Origin: Takakia lepidozioides
Taxonomy: Eukaryota > Streptophyta > Takakiopsida > Takakiales > Takakiaceae
Length of the DNA: 64,000 nt
NCBI GenBank assembly: GCA_030704615.1
Contig: CM060733.1
Span: forward strand, 19,218,001 to 19,282,000
Reading direction: 5' to 3'
Of the stretch, positions 32,287 to 45,047 are shown piece after piece. How positions within the stretch are numbered: position 1 is the first letter of the stretch; every line of letters starts with the position of its first letter. A program made the translations under genes and the position numbers. A model generated the notes under the pieces. That model had not been told where the DNA came from and made no database searches. It worked only from the letters and a program-made list of their open reading frames with translations.

Positions 32287-35200
32287 CCGGCCGGAGTTGT
32301 GACGTAATTCTTGGATTCCTAGAGGACTACAACTCCTGCACCTTTTACAATGCCCCGTCCAAGAATGTCCCGAGCTTGCGCGACCGGTTCCCCACCCATG
32401 CTCCGTGGTTTCATATTGACATCACATGGAAATCACAGGAGGAAACGACGTGCTATAAGGAAGGGTTGAACCTCGCTTTATAAGTGGAGGTTCGTAAACC
32501 GGCTATCCCATTCATCATTAACTTTTGTTACCCAATTTGGTTATAAACTACGAAACGTCACAACTCCTAGTACAACAATGTGGTCGGATATTCTCAATGT
32601 TTTTCATGGGGTCATGGCATGCCCTTTTCCTGCCTGTGGCCGCACACATTTACAGGAACCTCCACTGGACAGTGGAGGTTCCACTTTCTACTTCTAATGA
32701 AGTTTATGTGGCTCTACGAATACTGTCATTGAAAAGATCTACGGTGACCTACGAGTAGAGTAGGCTACGGTGGATCTGGGTTGCAGAAAAAGGCAGTGAA
32801 TATTTGGCAAAACTGGATGACCATTAAAATGAGGAGTACAAAAACTTGCTGAAACCCTAATCCGTCATCTGCAACCGGCCAAAAAAACAAAAACCCGAAA
32901 ACTAGAAAAAACAAAACCAACAGCAGAGAAAACCAAACCCTCAACACAAACAAAACCTACAAAGCGAAACCACCAGCAAACGAGACGACCAACACAAACA
33001 CAACACCGCTAACTGACAAAAACAAATTGAACAGGCCGGCAAACAAACAAGCAGGAAAGCAAGTAAGCAAACAGCAGACCAAACTAATAGCCAAGCAAAC
33101 AAACAGACGGGTAACAGGAAAGAGCAAACAAGACAAAACACACAGAAAAGTAGACCTGCAAACATGAAACAGGAAAGCAAACATGCAAACAACAATCAGG
33201 AAATAGGAAAACAGACATACAAACAGGAAATGAAGCAAACATGTGAAATTGCAGCTATTCTCTTCATGACAGAGCACAAAAAACCAGAAATGGTCCGTGG
33301 AATACTTCACCAAATTGGTAGGATTTGGGACTGCATTTATATGGAAGCACAGAGTGGTTGTGCTCTATCAAATTAGAAACAGGGTCGCGGCATGGAGATT
33401 TTCTGCTGCTAACACAGAGTGGTTTGTCCCTTGTTTGACAAAAACCCACAGTCCTCATCCTATCCTCTCCTCTCCAAAAAGCCACAGAAAACAAATCTAA
33501 TTGACAAAGGGGGTTCTACGCATGCAAGAGTCCAAATCCATGACAAAAAAACTGTAAAAGGAGCTCCCTCCGCTGCCTCTGCTATCCGCTTTCAGTTGTT
33601 ACTGCGCTCCCCACTGCAGTTTCTCTACTCTCCGCTGTCTGTCTGTTGTCTCTCTGCTCTCTGCTTCGCTCACCCACTCTCACTAATCTCCACTGTCCAC
33701 GCTCTGCTCAAAGGTCTCTCCTTTCACGCTCTCTGCAAGGATTTTGGCAGGGCTTCCGCGTACACAAAACATGAGTGAAAGAGTGCAATGAACGCGGGGT
33801 CGGCTTATATGCCATTTTCTCAAAAATGTGAACTGTTCGCATCGATTGAAATCGAACGGCCACCATGGCGGATGGCGCTTCAAATGGATGTTGTGGCACA
33901 TCCATCCAATCAGACGAATGAAATATTGACATTAATGAGAAGGGATGAAAAGGTTTTTTGCTGCAACTCTGCGTAGGATAATAACTCTGTCTCAGCACTT
34001 TCCAAACTCTTCAGCCATCACGTCCCCTTAACGGCGTTTCAATATCATGCCCGTTTTAATTAGTGTGGTGGTGATAAATGCTACCAAACCTCGATCCAGG
34101 AGAAGCATCCTCGATCCACCCACGTCATCTAATACACAAGCACATATACCAGAATTTCAAAAAACGATGGGAATGTTAATGATTGATCCGAAGGCAAAAT
34201 CTATCTTTCGTTATGGAGTGGACCGCCTTCCATAAATACTCCGCCTTGCCTGTTTTACGAGATCAACATCTTTCACGGTGACAGCAATGTCTGCTGCAAG
34301 TCAGAGCCGCACGGCTTTTATGGCACGCATATCAACGGTACCAAACATTCATCTAGCTATATGTCTATTCAATGCTATCTTTTAACTTTGACAAGTACGC
34401 GAGCATTCATGCAGATTTCGGCGGTTATTCTTCTGCCATCATCATTGGGAGATATGGTGCACTCAATTGACGACAACGTTTGCACGAATCCACAAGAACC
34501 GTTAGATTCGCAGACTCTCGCTTATCAACGGTGGCCATCATCGATCTTGGAGACAATGAAACCAAGCTTCCCATTGGACACATTAGGAAACACACATCAG
34601 TATATAAGGTCTTGCTGCACACCATACCCATTTCTCTCCACAGGCCTCTCATTTGCATCTTCTTCTTCCGCTCTGACTCTAGCAGACCTCTCTCCCGATC
34701 GCCCAGGGGTTGTTGCCCTCAATGCACCTCACTGTGTTTTTCCACAGTATCTCTTAAGTACTTGTTTGTTCGTACCCATGTGGGATATGCTGATATTTTA
34801 TTTTCTTACAAATTATATTTCTTTTCATATTTCTTTCATTATCTATTTACAACACATGCTCTGAGCGCCTGTCTCATTATCTTTCCTCTGCAAGACCTCC
34901 ACTGGCCAATCGAGACATTGTCACCCATTCATCCAAAATCACTTTTATCCATCCACAATAGGTGCTTTCATCCACTTTTACTCATCCATTTGCTTCTTTT
35001 TCATCCGGAAATCATCCATTCTTCATCCAACCTCCATTGTTCAGTGGAGGTCAAAGATCTGCTATCCCACCGTCTTCCAGAAATCATATAAGTAGTCTGA
35101 ATTATTTCTTGTGTTCGATTTCGCCATAGTTGTGTCTGAATATTTCTTTCTCCCATTCCAAATTGTGTAACCTTCACTGATCAGTGGAGATTCTTTCATC
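32287..35200. other. Non-coding stretch with palindromes and a T-poor tract
   Basis: No gene is supported. At 32,655-32,682 there is a perfect palindrome with 13 bp arms GGAACCTCCACTG / CAGTGGAGGTTCC and a 2 bp spacer; related copies occur at 32,468, 35,029 and 35,169. From about 32,870 to 33,250 the plus strand is almost free of T and rich in CAAA and GCAAA, so the minus-strand Leu/Cys/Phe ORFs there are composition artefacts. Confidence 0.4.
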
Positions 35201-37685
35201 ATGGGGTTCCAGATTGGTCAAAAAGTGGTCCTGTCACTTCCACGGTCTACAGCAGGAGATTGCCTCAATATCTCCGGAGTGGGAACTTGCCATGGACACA
35301 AATTGACGTCCTCTACCATCTCCGTGATCTTAACCTCTTGTGACGACGCAGTCGGATCCAATCGTCTGCCTTATCCACATATGGATGCTGAAACGTTGAA
35401 GGAGGCCATTGGGACACCAGTTGTTTGGGATGTATCAGGTGTTGACCAACAAAAAGATAACGTTGGAGAGTATAGCATGGATAGGGGTACTCCGTCTGTC
35501 ACGCAGGAGAATTGTAGCATTGAAGATTTCCTCCATGACACTGATTTTCCTGGGAACAGAGAAACTTTGGATGATTCCAGTGAAGGATTGGGGAGGAACA
35601 GCTGGAGAAACATGCAGTGTTTGCTCCTTGGTGATGATGGTAACACCCTGTTCGAAGGTCGAATACAAGCTTGCACACCGGACGAAGTAATTCTCAATGA
35701 CAAGCTTGGAGAGGACGATGTTGGGGTTCTTGTGACCAGAATATTATCTGGAGGATCTGGTTGTCTGATGTCACTTGTAGAAAGGGCGTCTGTTGTCTAT
35801 TGATTTGGAGAATTTCATCCAATCTTCTGATGATACTCAACGTGACAATAATGAGACTGGTGTGAGGAAATTGACGTTCATGCATTTCACCAGGAAGAAG
35901 TTGGTTGGCACAACACATGACTCCAAAAAATGCAAGAGAAATGTTACTATGGAGGAAGTCCGATCTGTTAGCAGCAAAAATTGCTGCATACTTCAGTGCT
36001 GGCAATATTTTGATTGGAGGAAAATGTTGGCTATCCGCACTGCATTTTGAGGGTCCACATTTGATGAAAGGAGAGAACATGGACTAAATGTTTCTAAAGG
36101 ACTTCACGTGCTGGAAGGAACGTCACGAAGGGCTTACGTAACCATTGAGGGTGTTGATGTTTGTGAGAAAGCATGGCGGACAATTCATGGTATTGGTAGG
36201 TCCACCTACATGGAGTACAAAAAGTTGAGTAAAGAGGGTTGGCTGTCATCTCTTCATGGGAACCGTGGCTTGAAGCGGCCGCAAGCACAGACCATCCAGG
36301 CAGAGGGGACAATCATGTCCATTATTAACGGGAATTCGGACCTCATGCCTCATAAGACGGTGTGCATTGGGGATGGAAGGCGGGATACTTTGAGGGTCTT
36401 ACCACCGGAAATGAACTGGAAGAGAATACGAGAGGAGTCCAACAAGGTAATCATTCTGCATTGTTTTTTTCCGTCACTCAAATTTGTTTTGTACCTTGAA
36501 CACTTCAAACATTTTCATTTCTTTTTGGCATGTCTGTTTCCCAAACCTCCATTGGCCAGTCGACGTTCATAGTCTGACACTTTGGGGTTCAGACGAACAA
36601 AGTTTTTGAATTGAAACCAATCTCGTAGCCTGCTGTAAGCCTTAACATGAATAGAATATTTCCGAACGTGGAGGTTCGAAAAACTGGAACCACATTTGCA
36701 AAGTGCACGGAATGTGAGATGTTGAAGGACTTGATCAAGAAGTCTATCAAGAGGAGTGCGGAACAGGTCGCACATAAACCAGCGCTTGATAAACATTTGA
36801 GGCACCAGGAGTCATGCGGAAGATTGTACCATAGCTGGAGGAATGAGTCAATTATGATTCCGGAGGAGTTTCTCTGTATTATTCACAATAAGATGGATCA
36901 TAGGAAAACAGCTATTCCGAGGCTACAGACAACCAACAAGATGATCTCGGGATTGGGTCAGTTGCCTATCTTGCTAACGGGAATGGTCACACATGGACAT
37001 GGGGATGGAGCATACGGTCAGTTCTCTCTCGAGTTCTGGAAGGGAAATTCAAACTTTACTATTGGTTCTTTGGCTCATTGTCTTCGCCACTTTGAGAAGC
37101 CAATCTGTCGAGAGTCCATGAGTGCTTTTGAGGAGATCCAGCTGGGGTTTTTCATGGTTAGCCACACTCATGAGAATGTTGACAGTTTCTTTAGCTACCT
37201 ATCGAAGAAGCTAATGGAACGGAACACCTACATTCTTCCAGATTTGATGAGGTCTGCAGTTTATTCCACAACTTATTCAGGAGGTACCCGACTTTAAGAA
37301 GTTTGTCAAAGGCTTTATTCTGGATGGAAATGAAGAGTTGATCGGGACTTCCAAGATGCATGAATTTCGGTTTTTTGTAGATGCGGAGGGGTGGCCGGTA
37401 ATGAAGTACAAGAAGTCTGCCACTGATTCAGATTGGCTTCCAACCAACACTAGCATCAAGATGGAAGTCGAATCCAGATGGGACTCCCAAGCTCCCCGAA
37501 GGAGACCCATTGCCGTTCCACGAACTCATAAATGGGGAACCAAAGACGACTCTTCTGAGAAACAGTCTTTCATAAAAAATGGAATAAAAAAATATAGGGA
37601 TTTTTGGACAAAATGCATGTTACTCGATGAACCTTGTGTTTTCATGAGAAGCGGTTCAGCCTGGAGTGCAAGGATCCGTGCATGA
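35201..37685 (+). pseudogene. DUF7869-like transposase-type gene, degenerate
   Basis: First ORF (35,201-35,803) resembles the N-terminal regions of plant transposon proteins with a DUF8039-like fold (LPYPHMDAETLKEAIGTPVVW). Then IHGIGRSTYMEYKKL, RGLKRPQAQTIQAEG and VLPPEMNW (36,180-36,420); a likely intron from 36,448 to about 36,650; and the core: FLCIIHNKMDHRKTAIPRLQ, LPILLTGMVTHGHGDG, FFMVSHTHENVDSFFSYLSK. In intact relatives the segment between the HGHGD block and the HTHED block carries an LDNC..NKN-type motif; here the two blocks are joined after about 30 residues, so that motif appears lost. A C-terminal piece follows at 37,338-37,685 in another frame. The family is widespread in plants and suspected to be transposase-like. 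Family name is from recall. Confidence 0.6.
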
Positions 37686-37899
37686 GCCTATCCAAAGTGG
37701 ATAGAGTGCAAAGGCGAACAGGTTGCAGGTTTGCAATGGATAGAGAGGCGGGTAGCCTATGTTAAAGAGCGGCGTTGCATAGCTCAACGCTATGGCAACC
37801 AAGTTTGGGCTTCTAGTGTGAAGCGGGGGAGATGCTGGTCTCGAGTGGGCGAACTGGTGGTCGTCTTCTTCAGCTGCAAGCCGAGTTAATGAGCTGCAG

Positions 37900-38770
37900 C
37901 AATGTGGAGCTGCAAGGGTGTTAGATGTAAGTCACAGTTATCGGGAGCTCCAACTTCAAGCTCATAAGGAGCTATGAGTGAAGAGAGATGGCTGATTTCT
38001 CTTGTATGCAAGCCAATGCATTTGTGGCTATGTTGAGTTGGGGGTTTCAATCTGAAACTCCAGCGGTATGAGGGCTCTTGCCATGGCAAGAGCGGGGCTG
38101 GAACAAGAGCTAAGAGGTGCGGCAAGGCCATGGAATGTGCACCTAGGGTTTCAAAGCTTGGAAGAAAAGCTCTTGCTCTTTAAGATGAGTGTCTTGTGGC
38201 TGGAAATGTAAGCCTTAGGGTTTCAGGAGCTTGGCAAAGGCTGTGGAGTGCTTAGTCTTGTCTTAGAGAGCATCAAGGAGCCAAGGAGCCAAGATAGGGG
38301 GCTGATTCCTCTTGTGTGAAGAGGTTGCATGTGTGGAGCATGCATTCAGCTCATTGAAGCTTCCATCTTCAAGCTTGGAGGGCAAGCAAGGAAGAGGGAA
38401 GGGCTGACTTCCCTTATGTGAGGGCAATGCATGTGTGGAGCATGCTATCAGCCTGGTGAAGGCTTGTACTTTCAGGTGTGGGAGTGCAAGAAAGGAAGGA
38501 AGGGGCTGGTTTCCCCATAGGGCATGTGTGGAGCATGTTTTCAGCCCGCTGAAGCTTGTATTTTCAAGTTGGTAGGTGCAAGAAAGAAAGCAAAGGGGCT
38601 GATTCTCTGGTGGTGAGAGTGGGTCCACACATGCCTTCAGTCCATTGGGCTTTTGTTTTCAAGTTTTAGAGAACTAGAAGAGAAGGTAAGAGGCTGATCT
38701 GCTCTTATGTGACAGTCCGACACTTGTAGAGCGTGTTCTGAGTTGGGGTTTCAACCTCAAGCCTAGATAG
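37900..38770. repeat. Tandem repeats, about 110 bp unit
   Basis: Five to six imperfect units with the order GGGGCTGATT - TGTGTGGAGCATGC - TTCAGC - TGAAGCTT - TTTTCAAG. The minus-strand ORF 38,628-38,263 (repeated CSTHAL) is a by-product. Confidence 0.65.
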
Positions 38771-38779
38771 AGCATGGCT

Positions 38780-39480
38780 CTTGAAGTGGCGGGCTGTGAC
38801 AGGCTGTGTCCAGTGGCCTGTGGGCTGTGACAGGCTGTGAGGGGCTGTGACAGGCTGTGCCCTGTGGCCTGTGGGGCTGTGACGGGCTATGACAGGCTGT
38901 GCCATGTGGCCTGTGGGGCTGTGATGGGCTGTGACAGGCTGTGTCCAGTGGCCTGTGGGGCTGTGATGGCCTGTGATAGGCTGTGGCGAGCTGTGATGGG
39001 CTGTGAGGGGCTGTGAGGGGCTGTGGCCTGTGGGGCTGTGACGGGCTGTGACAGGCTGTGGCGAGCTGTGACGGACTGTGAGGGGCTGTGACAGGCTGTG
39101 GCGGGTTGTGACAGGCTATGCCCTGTGGCCTGTGGGGCTGTGAGGGGCTGTGATAGGCTGTGGCCTTTGGGGCTGTGACCCTATGGCCTTTGTAGGGCTG
39201 TGACAGGCTGTGCTTGTGGCCTTTGGGGTTGTGATGGGTTGTGATGGGCTGTGACGGGCTGTGACATGTGGCCTTTGGGGCTGTGATAGGCTGCGGCCTG
39301 TGGGGCTGTGTCCCTGTGACCTGTGTAGAGCTGTGACAGGCTGTGGCCTGTGTGGGGTTGTGATGGCTGTGACCAGTGAGCTGTGTAGGCCTGTGCTGGT
39401 CTGTGGTGGCCCGTGTTGACCTGTGGAGGGCCAGTGCTGACTTGTGGAGGCATTGGTGGACTGCCTAAGGACTGGCATGT
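38780..39480. repeat. GGCTGTGACAGGCTGTG minisatellite
   Basis: About 700 bp of short imperfect repeats built from GGGCTGTGA, CAGGCTGTG and GTGGCCTGTG. Long minus-strand ORFs rich in SQPVTAPH come from this repeat and are not annotated. Confidence 0.8.
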
Positions 39481-40290
39481 GGTCTTGAAGGCCGAATTTT
39501 TGACGCTCGTGGAGGGCGGTTCAAGGAATATCTTCATGATATTCCCATGATTATGCAAGTGAGGGAATAGAGGAGAGGAAGAGTGTTGGGATGAGAGCAT
39601 GCTGGGGTTAGGCATTGCTTTAGCTTCTCTTCCTCGTAGTTTTCCACCCTCTCATTAGGCCAAGACCTTTCCGTAGGTGGAGGCAAGAGTCAGTCCAAGT
39701 TTGGGCTAGGGTGTCCTTTCAAGAGCAACACCGTGGAGTTGTTTTTGGTGTGGGGGAGTTGTCGTTCTGATTTCTTCTGTTTGGATCCCCTCCATACCTG
39801 CATGCTTGATTGTGCACCATGTTAGTTTTGTGTGGGCGCTTGCTTTCATAGGGATTAGGCCGGATTTGATCACCGGTCAATCCTAGAGTTTGTTGTCGGT
39901 GGTGAGGCTGGAGTGATGACTAGTCAGACCATCATTGTTTCTCCTGTGGTGAGGTTGGAGGTGATGACCAGCCAACCATAGGAGTGATTGCGGTGGATGC
40001 AGGTGCAGGTGTAGGCTATGTTAGGAATCTAGTATTCCAAACCATAAGCCGCAACAGGTTTTCTACCCGGTAACCTTGTGGAGAGGGGGTTAGAGACATG
40101 TTCATGATCGGTTGAGTGACAGTTTGTCAACACGGAGGTGCCACTAGTTGCTGGGGACAGTGCCAGTTCGAGCACTAGCAATACTAATGGGTACACGAGA
40201 CGAGGTGTGCGGTTTAGGCCACCTTCACCTCATGTGTCTTCTACGGAAGGTTCTGATTCGGATTGTGAATCAAGATGACTCATACCGGCG

Positions 40291-41062
40291 GTGCAAGTTG
40301 TTTCTTTGCCATTGTTGTGGGACACAATGGAGGAGATGTATGGAGCTACCAAGGGGCCACGAAGGTACTCTGGGGCGGTGGGCACCATCGAATTGGATGA
40401 TTTTATCCAAGAGTTTGATAGTTGGTGTGATTTGCAGCAAATGCGCAATCCACAACTATTTACGCCTTTCATGGCATGGAAGGGGCTGTTTCAGCACCTT
40501 GAGGGGCCGCCTATGGATGATTACCATGAGTTCAGGCAGGGGCATGAGGTTGAGATCGAGGAGTGGAGGATGTACTGGTCACCCGACTATATCTCCATCA
40601 CTAGGGGCACTAGAGCCACAAGGGCAGTGGCTACACCTGCCGCTGCACCGGCAGCTTCAGCAAGTAGTAGAGGGACTAGTGGGACTGGTGGTACAGTAGC
40701 TACGACGTCCACCCAAACCACTACCGCACAAGCACTAGTACCCGTGCCTGCCTTCAACCCTGTTGTGGAGTTCTTCGAAGAGTTGAGAAAGAACTACCAA
40801 GGGGTGAGGACAGAGAAGTTGCGGAGCTTGCAAGAGTTCCAACGGAAGCCGACCGAGAGCTTGAGGGAGGCTTTCACTCGCATGAGGCGCTTGATAAATG
40901 TAACCCAAGGGGTTACGGAAGCTCAGGCAGTCCAATTCTGGTATGGGATATTGGACAAGGAGCTGAGGAGAAGGGTGCGGGATACAACTCTCCTACAAGC
41001 GGCCCAACCCACCTTAGCAAATGTGTCTTTGCTGGCAGAGCGGATAGAGCTCAACATGGTAG
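40291..41062 (+). pseudogene. Ty3 gag (copy B), C-terminally truncated
   Basis: Retrotransposon gag domain: LDDFIQEFDSWCDLQQMRN, WRMYWSPDYISITRG, a Thr/Ala-rich linker, then NPVVEFFEELRKNYQG, RMRRLINVTQGVTEAQAVQF and LAERIELNMV. The ORF opens at a GTG after a TGA, so its true start is lost or upstream. At the deletion joint gag runs into the methyltransferase tail in the wrong frame. Confidence 0.8.
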
Positions 41063-41071
41063 TCTCAGCGT

Positions 41072-41665
41072 GTGAGACACGATGACTGTTCGCCTTTGGC
41101 AGTGGTCAACAAGGTGGGTCAACCACGAGCAGCATTACCTACACTGCTCAGCTTCCCAGGATCGCATGCTTTCCGGGATAGTGGACCTGGCCTCCTGTGG
41201 GATGCTCAGTTGCAGCAGTTAGTGGAGCCTAATGCTGACGAGCGTGAGCGGGCAATGGGTTTTACCACTGGTACCACAACGGTGTCGTCTCTTTCTGAGG
41301 CATCACGTCGTCAAGTGTTGGGGCAAGCAATGGATCTCAATTGCTTGACCTGGATTATCAGCTTGGCTCTGGCTGAGCAACGCAGAGTGCGGAGTACACT
41401 TCCCTTGATGGTCTCTCTGCCTACCGAGACGGTACAAGCAGTGAGTGGGGGCGAGCATGTGAGGACCACGGGGTGCATGCATCCATGGCACACGTGGGAG
41501 GTGCTCGAGGTTCAGAGGGAGTTGGCAGCCAAGGCGGTTGTGATGGATGAGGTTGGGGATTCTTCCCGGGTTGAGGAGGTCCTCAAGGATGAGATGATGG
41601 GGCAGGATGAGGCCTTGTCATTGACTGAGCAGGCAGGGAGTACTGCTCAAGAGGTTGCAACATAG
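41072..41665 (+). pseudogene. Methyltransferase C-terminal remnant (motifs IX-X) and linker, ending in UAG
   Basis: Homologous to the end of the methyltransferase of the minus element: ERERAMGFTTGTT, EASRRQVLGQAMDLNCLTW. Then an acidic linker of about 110 residues shared by both copies. The ORF ends at TAG 41,663-41,665, followed by CAACCA and in-frame RT. Motifs I to VIII, including the catalytic PCQ, are missing. Confidence 0.8.
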
Positions 41666-43609
41666 CAACCACTGGACGCGTCCTCTACCTCTAAGCCCAC
41701 TGGACTTAAGGTTGCAGTTACGGAGGACAATTGGGAGCCTGACATTGGACCCATTGTCACCGGAGGAGAGAGACGACGTATACGGCGGTTCCTGAGGGCT
41801 TACAGGAATTGCTTTGCCTTCAGTTTGAAGGACTTGGGAGCACTGAAGGGTCAAGAGATCCGTATTGAGTTGGCCACTGACACGCCAATCTTTCGGAGAC
41901 CCTATAGATACAGTGACATGGAGAGGTCTTTGATTCAGATGAGGACTCAAGATCTCTGGGAGGCAGGTTTGGTGGAGCTCTCTGGTGGAGAGTATGCTTC
42001 AGCCACAGTGATGCCAGCCAAGAAGGATGTCTATGGCAATTGGACGGAGAGACGTATGTGCGGTGATTACCGGCTTGTAAATCGTCAGACCAAGTCCGAT
42101 AAGTATGCCATGCCAACACCAGAGGAGATCTTTGATGCCATCGGGCATGCTAAGGCCTTTAGCACTTTGGATTTACGATCCGGATATCACCAGTTGCCAA
42201 TCAAGGAGGCGGACAAGCAGAAGACGACATTCTGGGGGATCAATGAGCACGGCAAGGATTGCCTATATCAGTGGCGGTTCTTACCATTTGGGCTTAAGAA
42301 TGCTCCTGCAGAGTTTCAGAGAGTCATGGATAGGATTCTAGCAGGGGTGGACTTTGCTCGGTGCTACATAGATGACATCATCATCTTTAGTGTTACGATG
42401 GAGGAGCATGAGAGACATCTTCAAGTGGTATTGGAGCGCTTGAGAGCGCACGGATTGAAGTTGCATCCGGGGAAGTGCAAGTTTTTCCACAACCAGATTG
42501 AGTATCTGGGTCACATGATATATCCTGGAGGATTGGGGGTACAGCAGACTAAAGTAGAGGCCATTGCACAAATTCCACGCCCCACGGATGTGAGCCGAGT
42601 TCGAGCTTTCATGGGGTTGGCAAACTATTATAGACGGTTTGTCAAGGGATTTAGTACCATTGCAAAGGCTCTAACCAAGCTGACCAAGGTGGACCAGGAG
42701 TGGCAGTGGGAAGATGAGCAGGAACGAGCTTTTCAAGAGCTCAAGGTGAGGTTGACCTCGGCGCCTATCCTGAGACGACCTATTAGGGGGCGTCCCTTTC
42801 AGCTGCATACGGATTGGAGCATGCTGGGGCTTGGAGCGGTGCTCACACAGGTGGATGATGAGGGAAGAGAGTTCATAGTGGCTTATGCTAGCCGCTCGAA
42901 CAACGCTGCAGAGGCTAAGTACAGCTCATATGAGGGAGAGTGCTTAGCTGCAGTGTGGGCCGTGGCACACTTCAGATGCTATCTATACGGCAATCTTTCC
43001 ACCCTTGTCACGGATCACCAACCACTCAAGTGGTTGATGGAGTCAGACAAGCTTACGGGGAAGCTTGCACGGTGGGCACTCATACTCCAGGAGTATGACT
43101 TTCAGATTGTGCATCGACCGGGTTTGGTCAATCGGGATGCGGATGGATTGAGTCGCAATCCATGCACGAGCCAACATGATGACACTGGAGCTCGGTGGCA
43201 TGGTGAGATGGACGAGGAGATGGTGTCGGGATGGCACGCATCTGCATTTTTGTGTATCTTGGCATCGGGAGGTCAGGTTGGACCTACTACAGGGATGACT
43301 GTAGACGGAGTGTCTGAGGACCCTGAGGCTAGTGATGAGCCAGGTGGTGCCAGAGATATACATGAGGATTCGGCTGTGTTGGACTACCTCCGCACGGGAG
43401 ACACGGCAGTCACTGTGACTGCCAGGGAGAGGGATCGGATCCTGCAACGAGCCAAGAGGTTCAAGTGGGAGGGGATACACCTACTTCGAGTGTGGGAGGA
43501 TGGTCGGGTGAGGATTGTGCCTCACCCCACACAGCGTGCACGGTTAGTGCGGCATGCCCATGAGGAATTGGGGCATTTTGGAGTGCGACGCACTCACAGT
43601 TTACTGTAG
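41666..43609 (+). pseudogene. Ty3 RT, RNase H and integrase start (copy B)
   Basis: In frame with the preceding ORF. RT motifs RMCGDYRLVN, FSTLDLRSGYHQLP, RFLPFGLKNAPAEFQ, CYIDDIIIF; RNase H motifs LHTDWSMLGLG, YEGECLAAV, TDHQPLKWLM, NRDADGLSR; then the integrase HHCC start (HAHEELGHFGVRRTH). It ends at TAG 43,607-43,609, where the minus element has CAG (LLQGQYWW). All catalytic residues are intact, so this copy is close to a working pol. Confidence 0.92.
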
Positions 43610-44800
43610 GGGCAGTATTGGTGGCGTGGTATGCATACAGAGGTGCAACAGTTCGTGGCTAGGTGCATGGTGTGTGACAGGGTGCGTGCTTCATTCAACG
43701 CCCCTACACCACAGTTGTATCCTTTACCAATCATGGGATTGGGCTACAGGTGGAGTCTTGACTTCGCAGGACCGTTGCCACTAACTATGCGCCACCACAG
43801 ATATGTGTTGGTGATGGTGGAGCACTTCTCCAAGTGGATTGAGTTGGTTCCATTGCCTGACAAGGCTAGTGAGGGGGCTGCGTATGCATTCTTGGATCGT
43901 GTGCTTAGCCGATTTGGTGCTCCAGCTGAGGTACTCACGGACCAAGGGAGAGAGTTCTTGGGGGAGTTTCAGGCTTTGTGTGATAAAGCCTTGATAGACC
44001 ACCGCACCACTGCTCGGGATCATCATGAGGCCGATGGCTTGGCAGAGAGAGTTGTTCAGACGGTGAAGAGGGGTTTGTGCAAGTATGGCTTGCAGAAGGG
44101 ACACCTAGGAGATTGGGATCTTCAGGTTCCTTGGTTAACCATGGGCTATAGGTTCAACAAACAAGCATCACTTGCCTCATTCTCACCATATTTCCTTTTC
44201 TTTGGCCGAGAGCCGGATTTGCCTGCAGCCATTCGTAGGGACACTGCTCAAGTCCTTAACCTTGACAATCCGGACATGTGGGTACGTGCATATGATCAGC
44301 GTGCAGAATTATTCAAGAAAGTCATGCCTATGGCTTTTGAGAACCTTGCCATTGCACAGCACCGTGATACGTTGAGGTATGCCACTATACGTGGTGGAGG
44401 ATATCGTCCTGGGGTTCGGAGGTTTAGCCCTGGTGACTATGTTTATTTGCAACAGACTGCTCCTACGACTCTGGATGTTACTGCAGGGCGTGTTATTCTG
44501 AGGGTTCGAGAGGTGTTGCCCTCAGGGGTCCTGATCTTGGAGGGTCGGGATGGCATGACTTGGAAGGACCACGTGCGTAATTGTGCGTCATGTCACCTTC
44601 CCAATGTCGATGGCAGAGTTGACCCAAACTTGGCAGTGGTACCTGCAGGTTTGAGGTGCATGCTCTGTGGGTTTGCCAAAGGGGCAACCACCATGCTGAT
44701 GTGTGATCGATGCTCAAGGGGTTGACATATGGGATGTTTGACACCACCTCTTGAGAAGGTTCCTGACGGAGATTGGTTGTGTCCACACTGCTTGGGATAG
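43610..44800 (+). pseudogene. Ty3 integrase with C-terminal PHD finger (copy B)
   Basis: Integrase: CMVCDRV, SLDFAGPLP, VLTDQGREFLG, EADGLAERVVQ (D, D, E with about 34 residues between the last two), then SPGDYVYLQQ and VILRVREVLPSG. The PHD finger at 44,657-44,794 reads CMLC, CDRC, HMGC, GDWLCPHC. One stop, TGA at 44,723-44,725, replaces the Trp (TGG) of WHMGC present in the minus element. Same protein end (CPHCLG) as the minus copy. Confidence 0.9.
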
Positions 44801-45047
44801 TGGCAGTGGACATAACTGGAGGCAGCTAACAAGACATGGGAGGCCAAGCTCATAGGAGTCAATACATGAGATCCCAAGCTCAAGTTCACAGGTTGCAAGA
44901 CGGCGACTAATGATGGGGCAACTCTTGCACCGGCCTCTTGATCTATCGAGTTTGAGTGTAGTAGGGATAGTGGTGGAAGACTTAGTGAGGCTATGGTCAC
45001 TATCACATCTTGTGGCTATCTGGACTTAGAGGGACCTAAACACCAGC

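Noticed and set aside
32765-33313. Leu/Cys/Phe-rich minus-strand ORFs as membrane proteins
   Set aside because: They reflect the T-poor, CAAA-rich plus strand.
38263-39615. Long minus-strand ORFs in the minisatellite region
   Set aside because: They are translations of tandem repeats in stop-poor phase, with no complex sequence.
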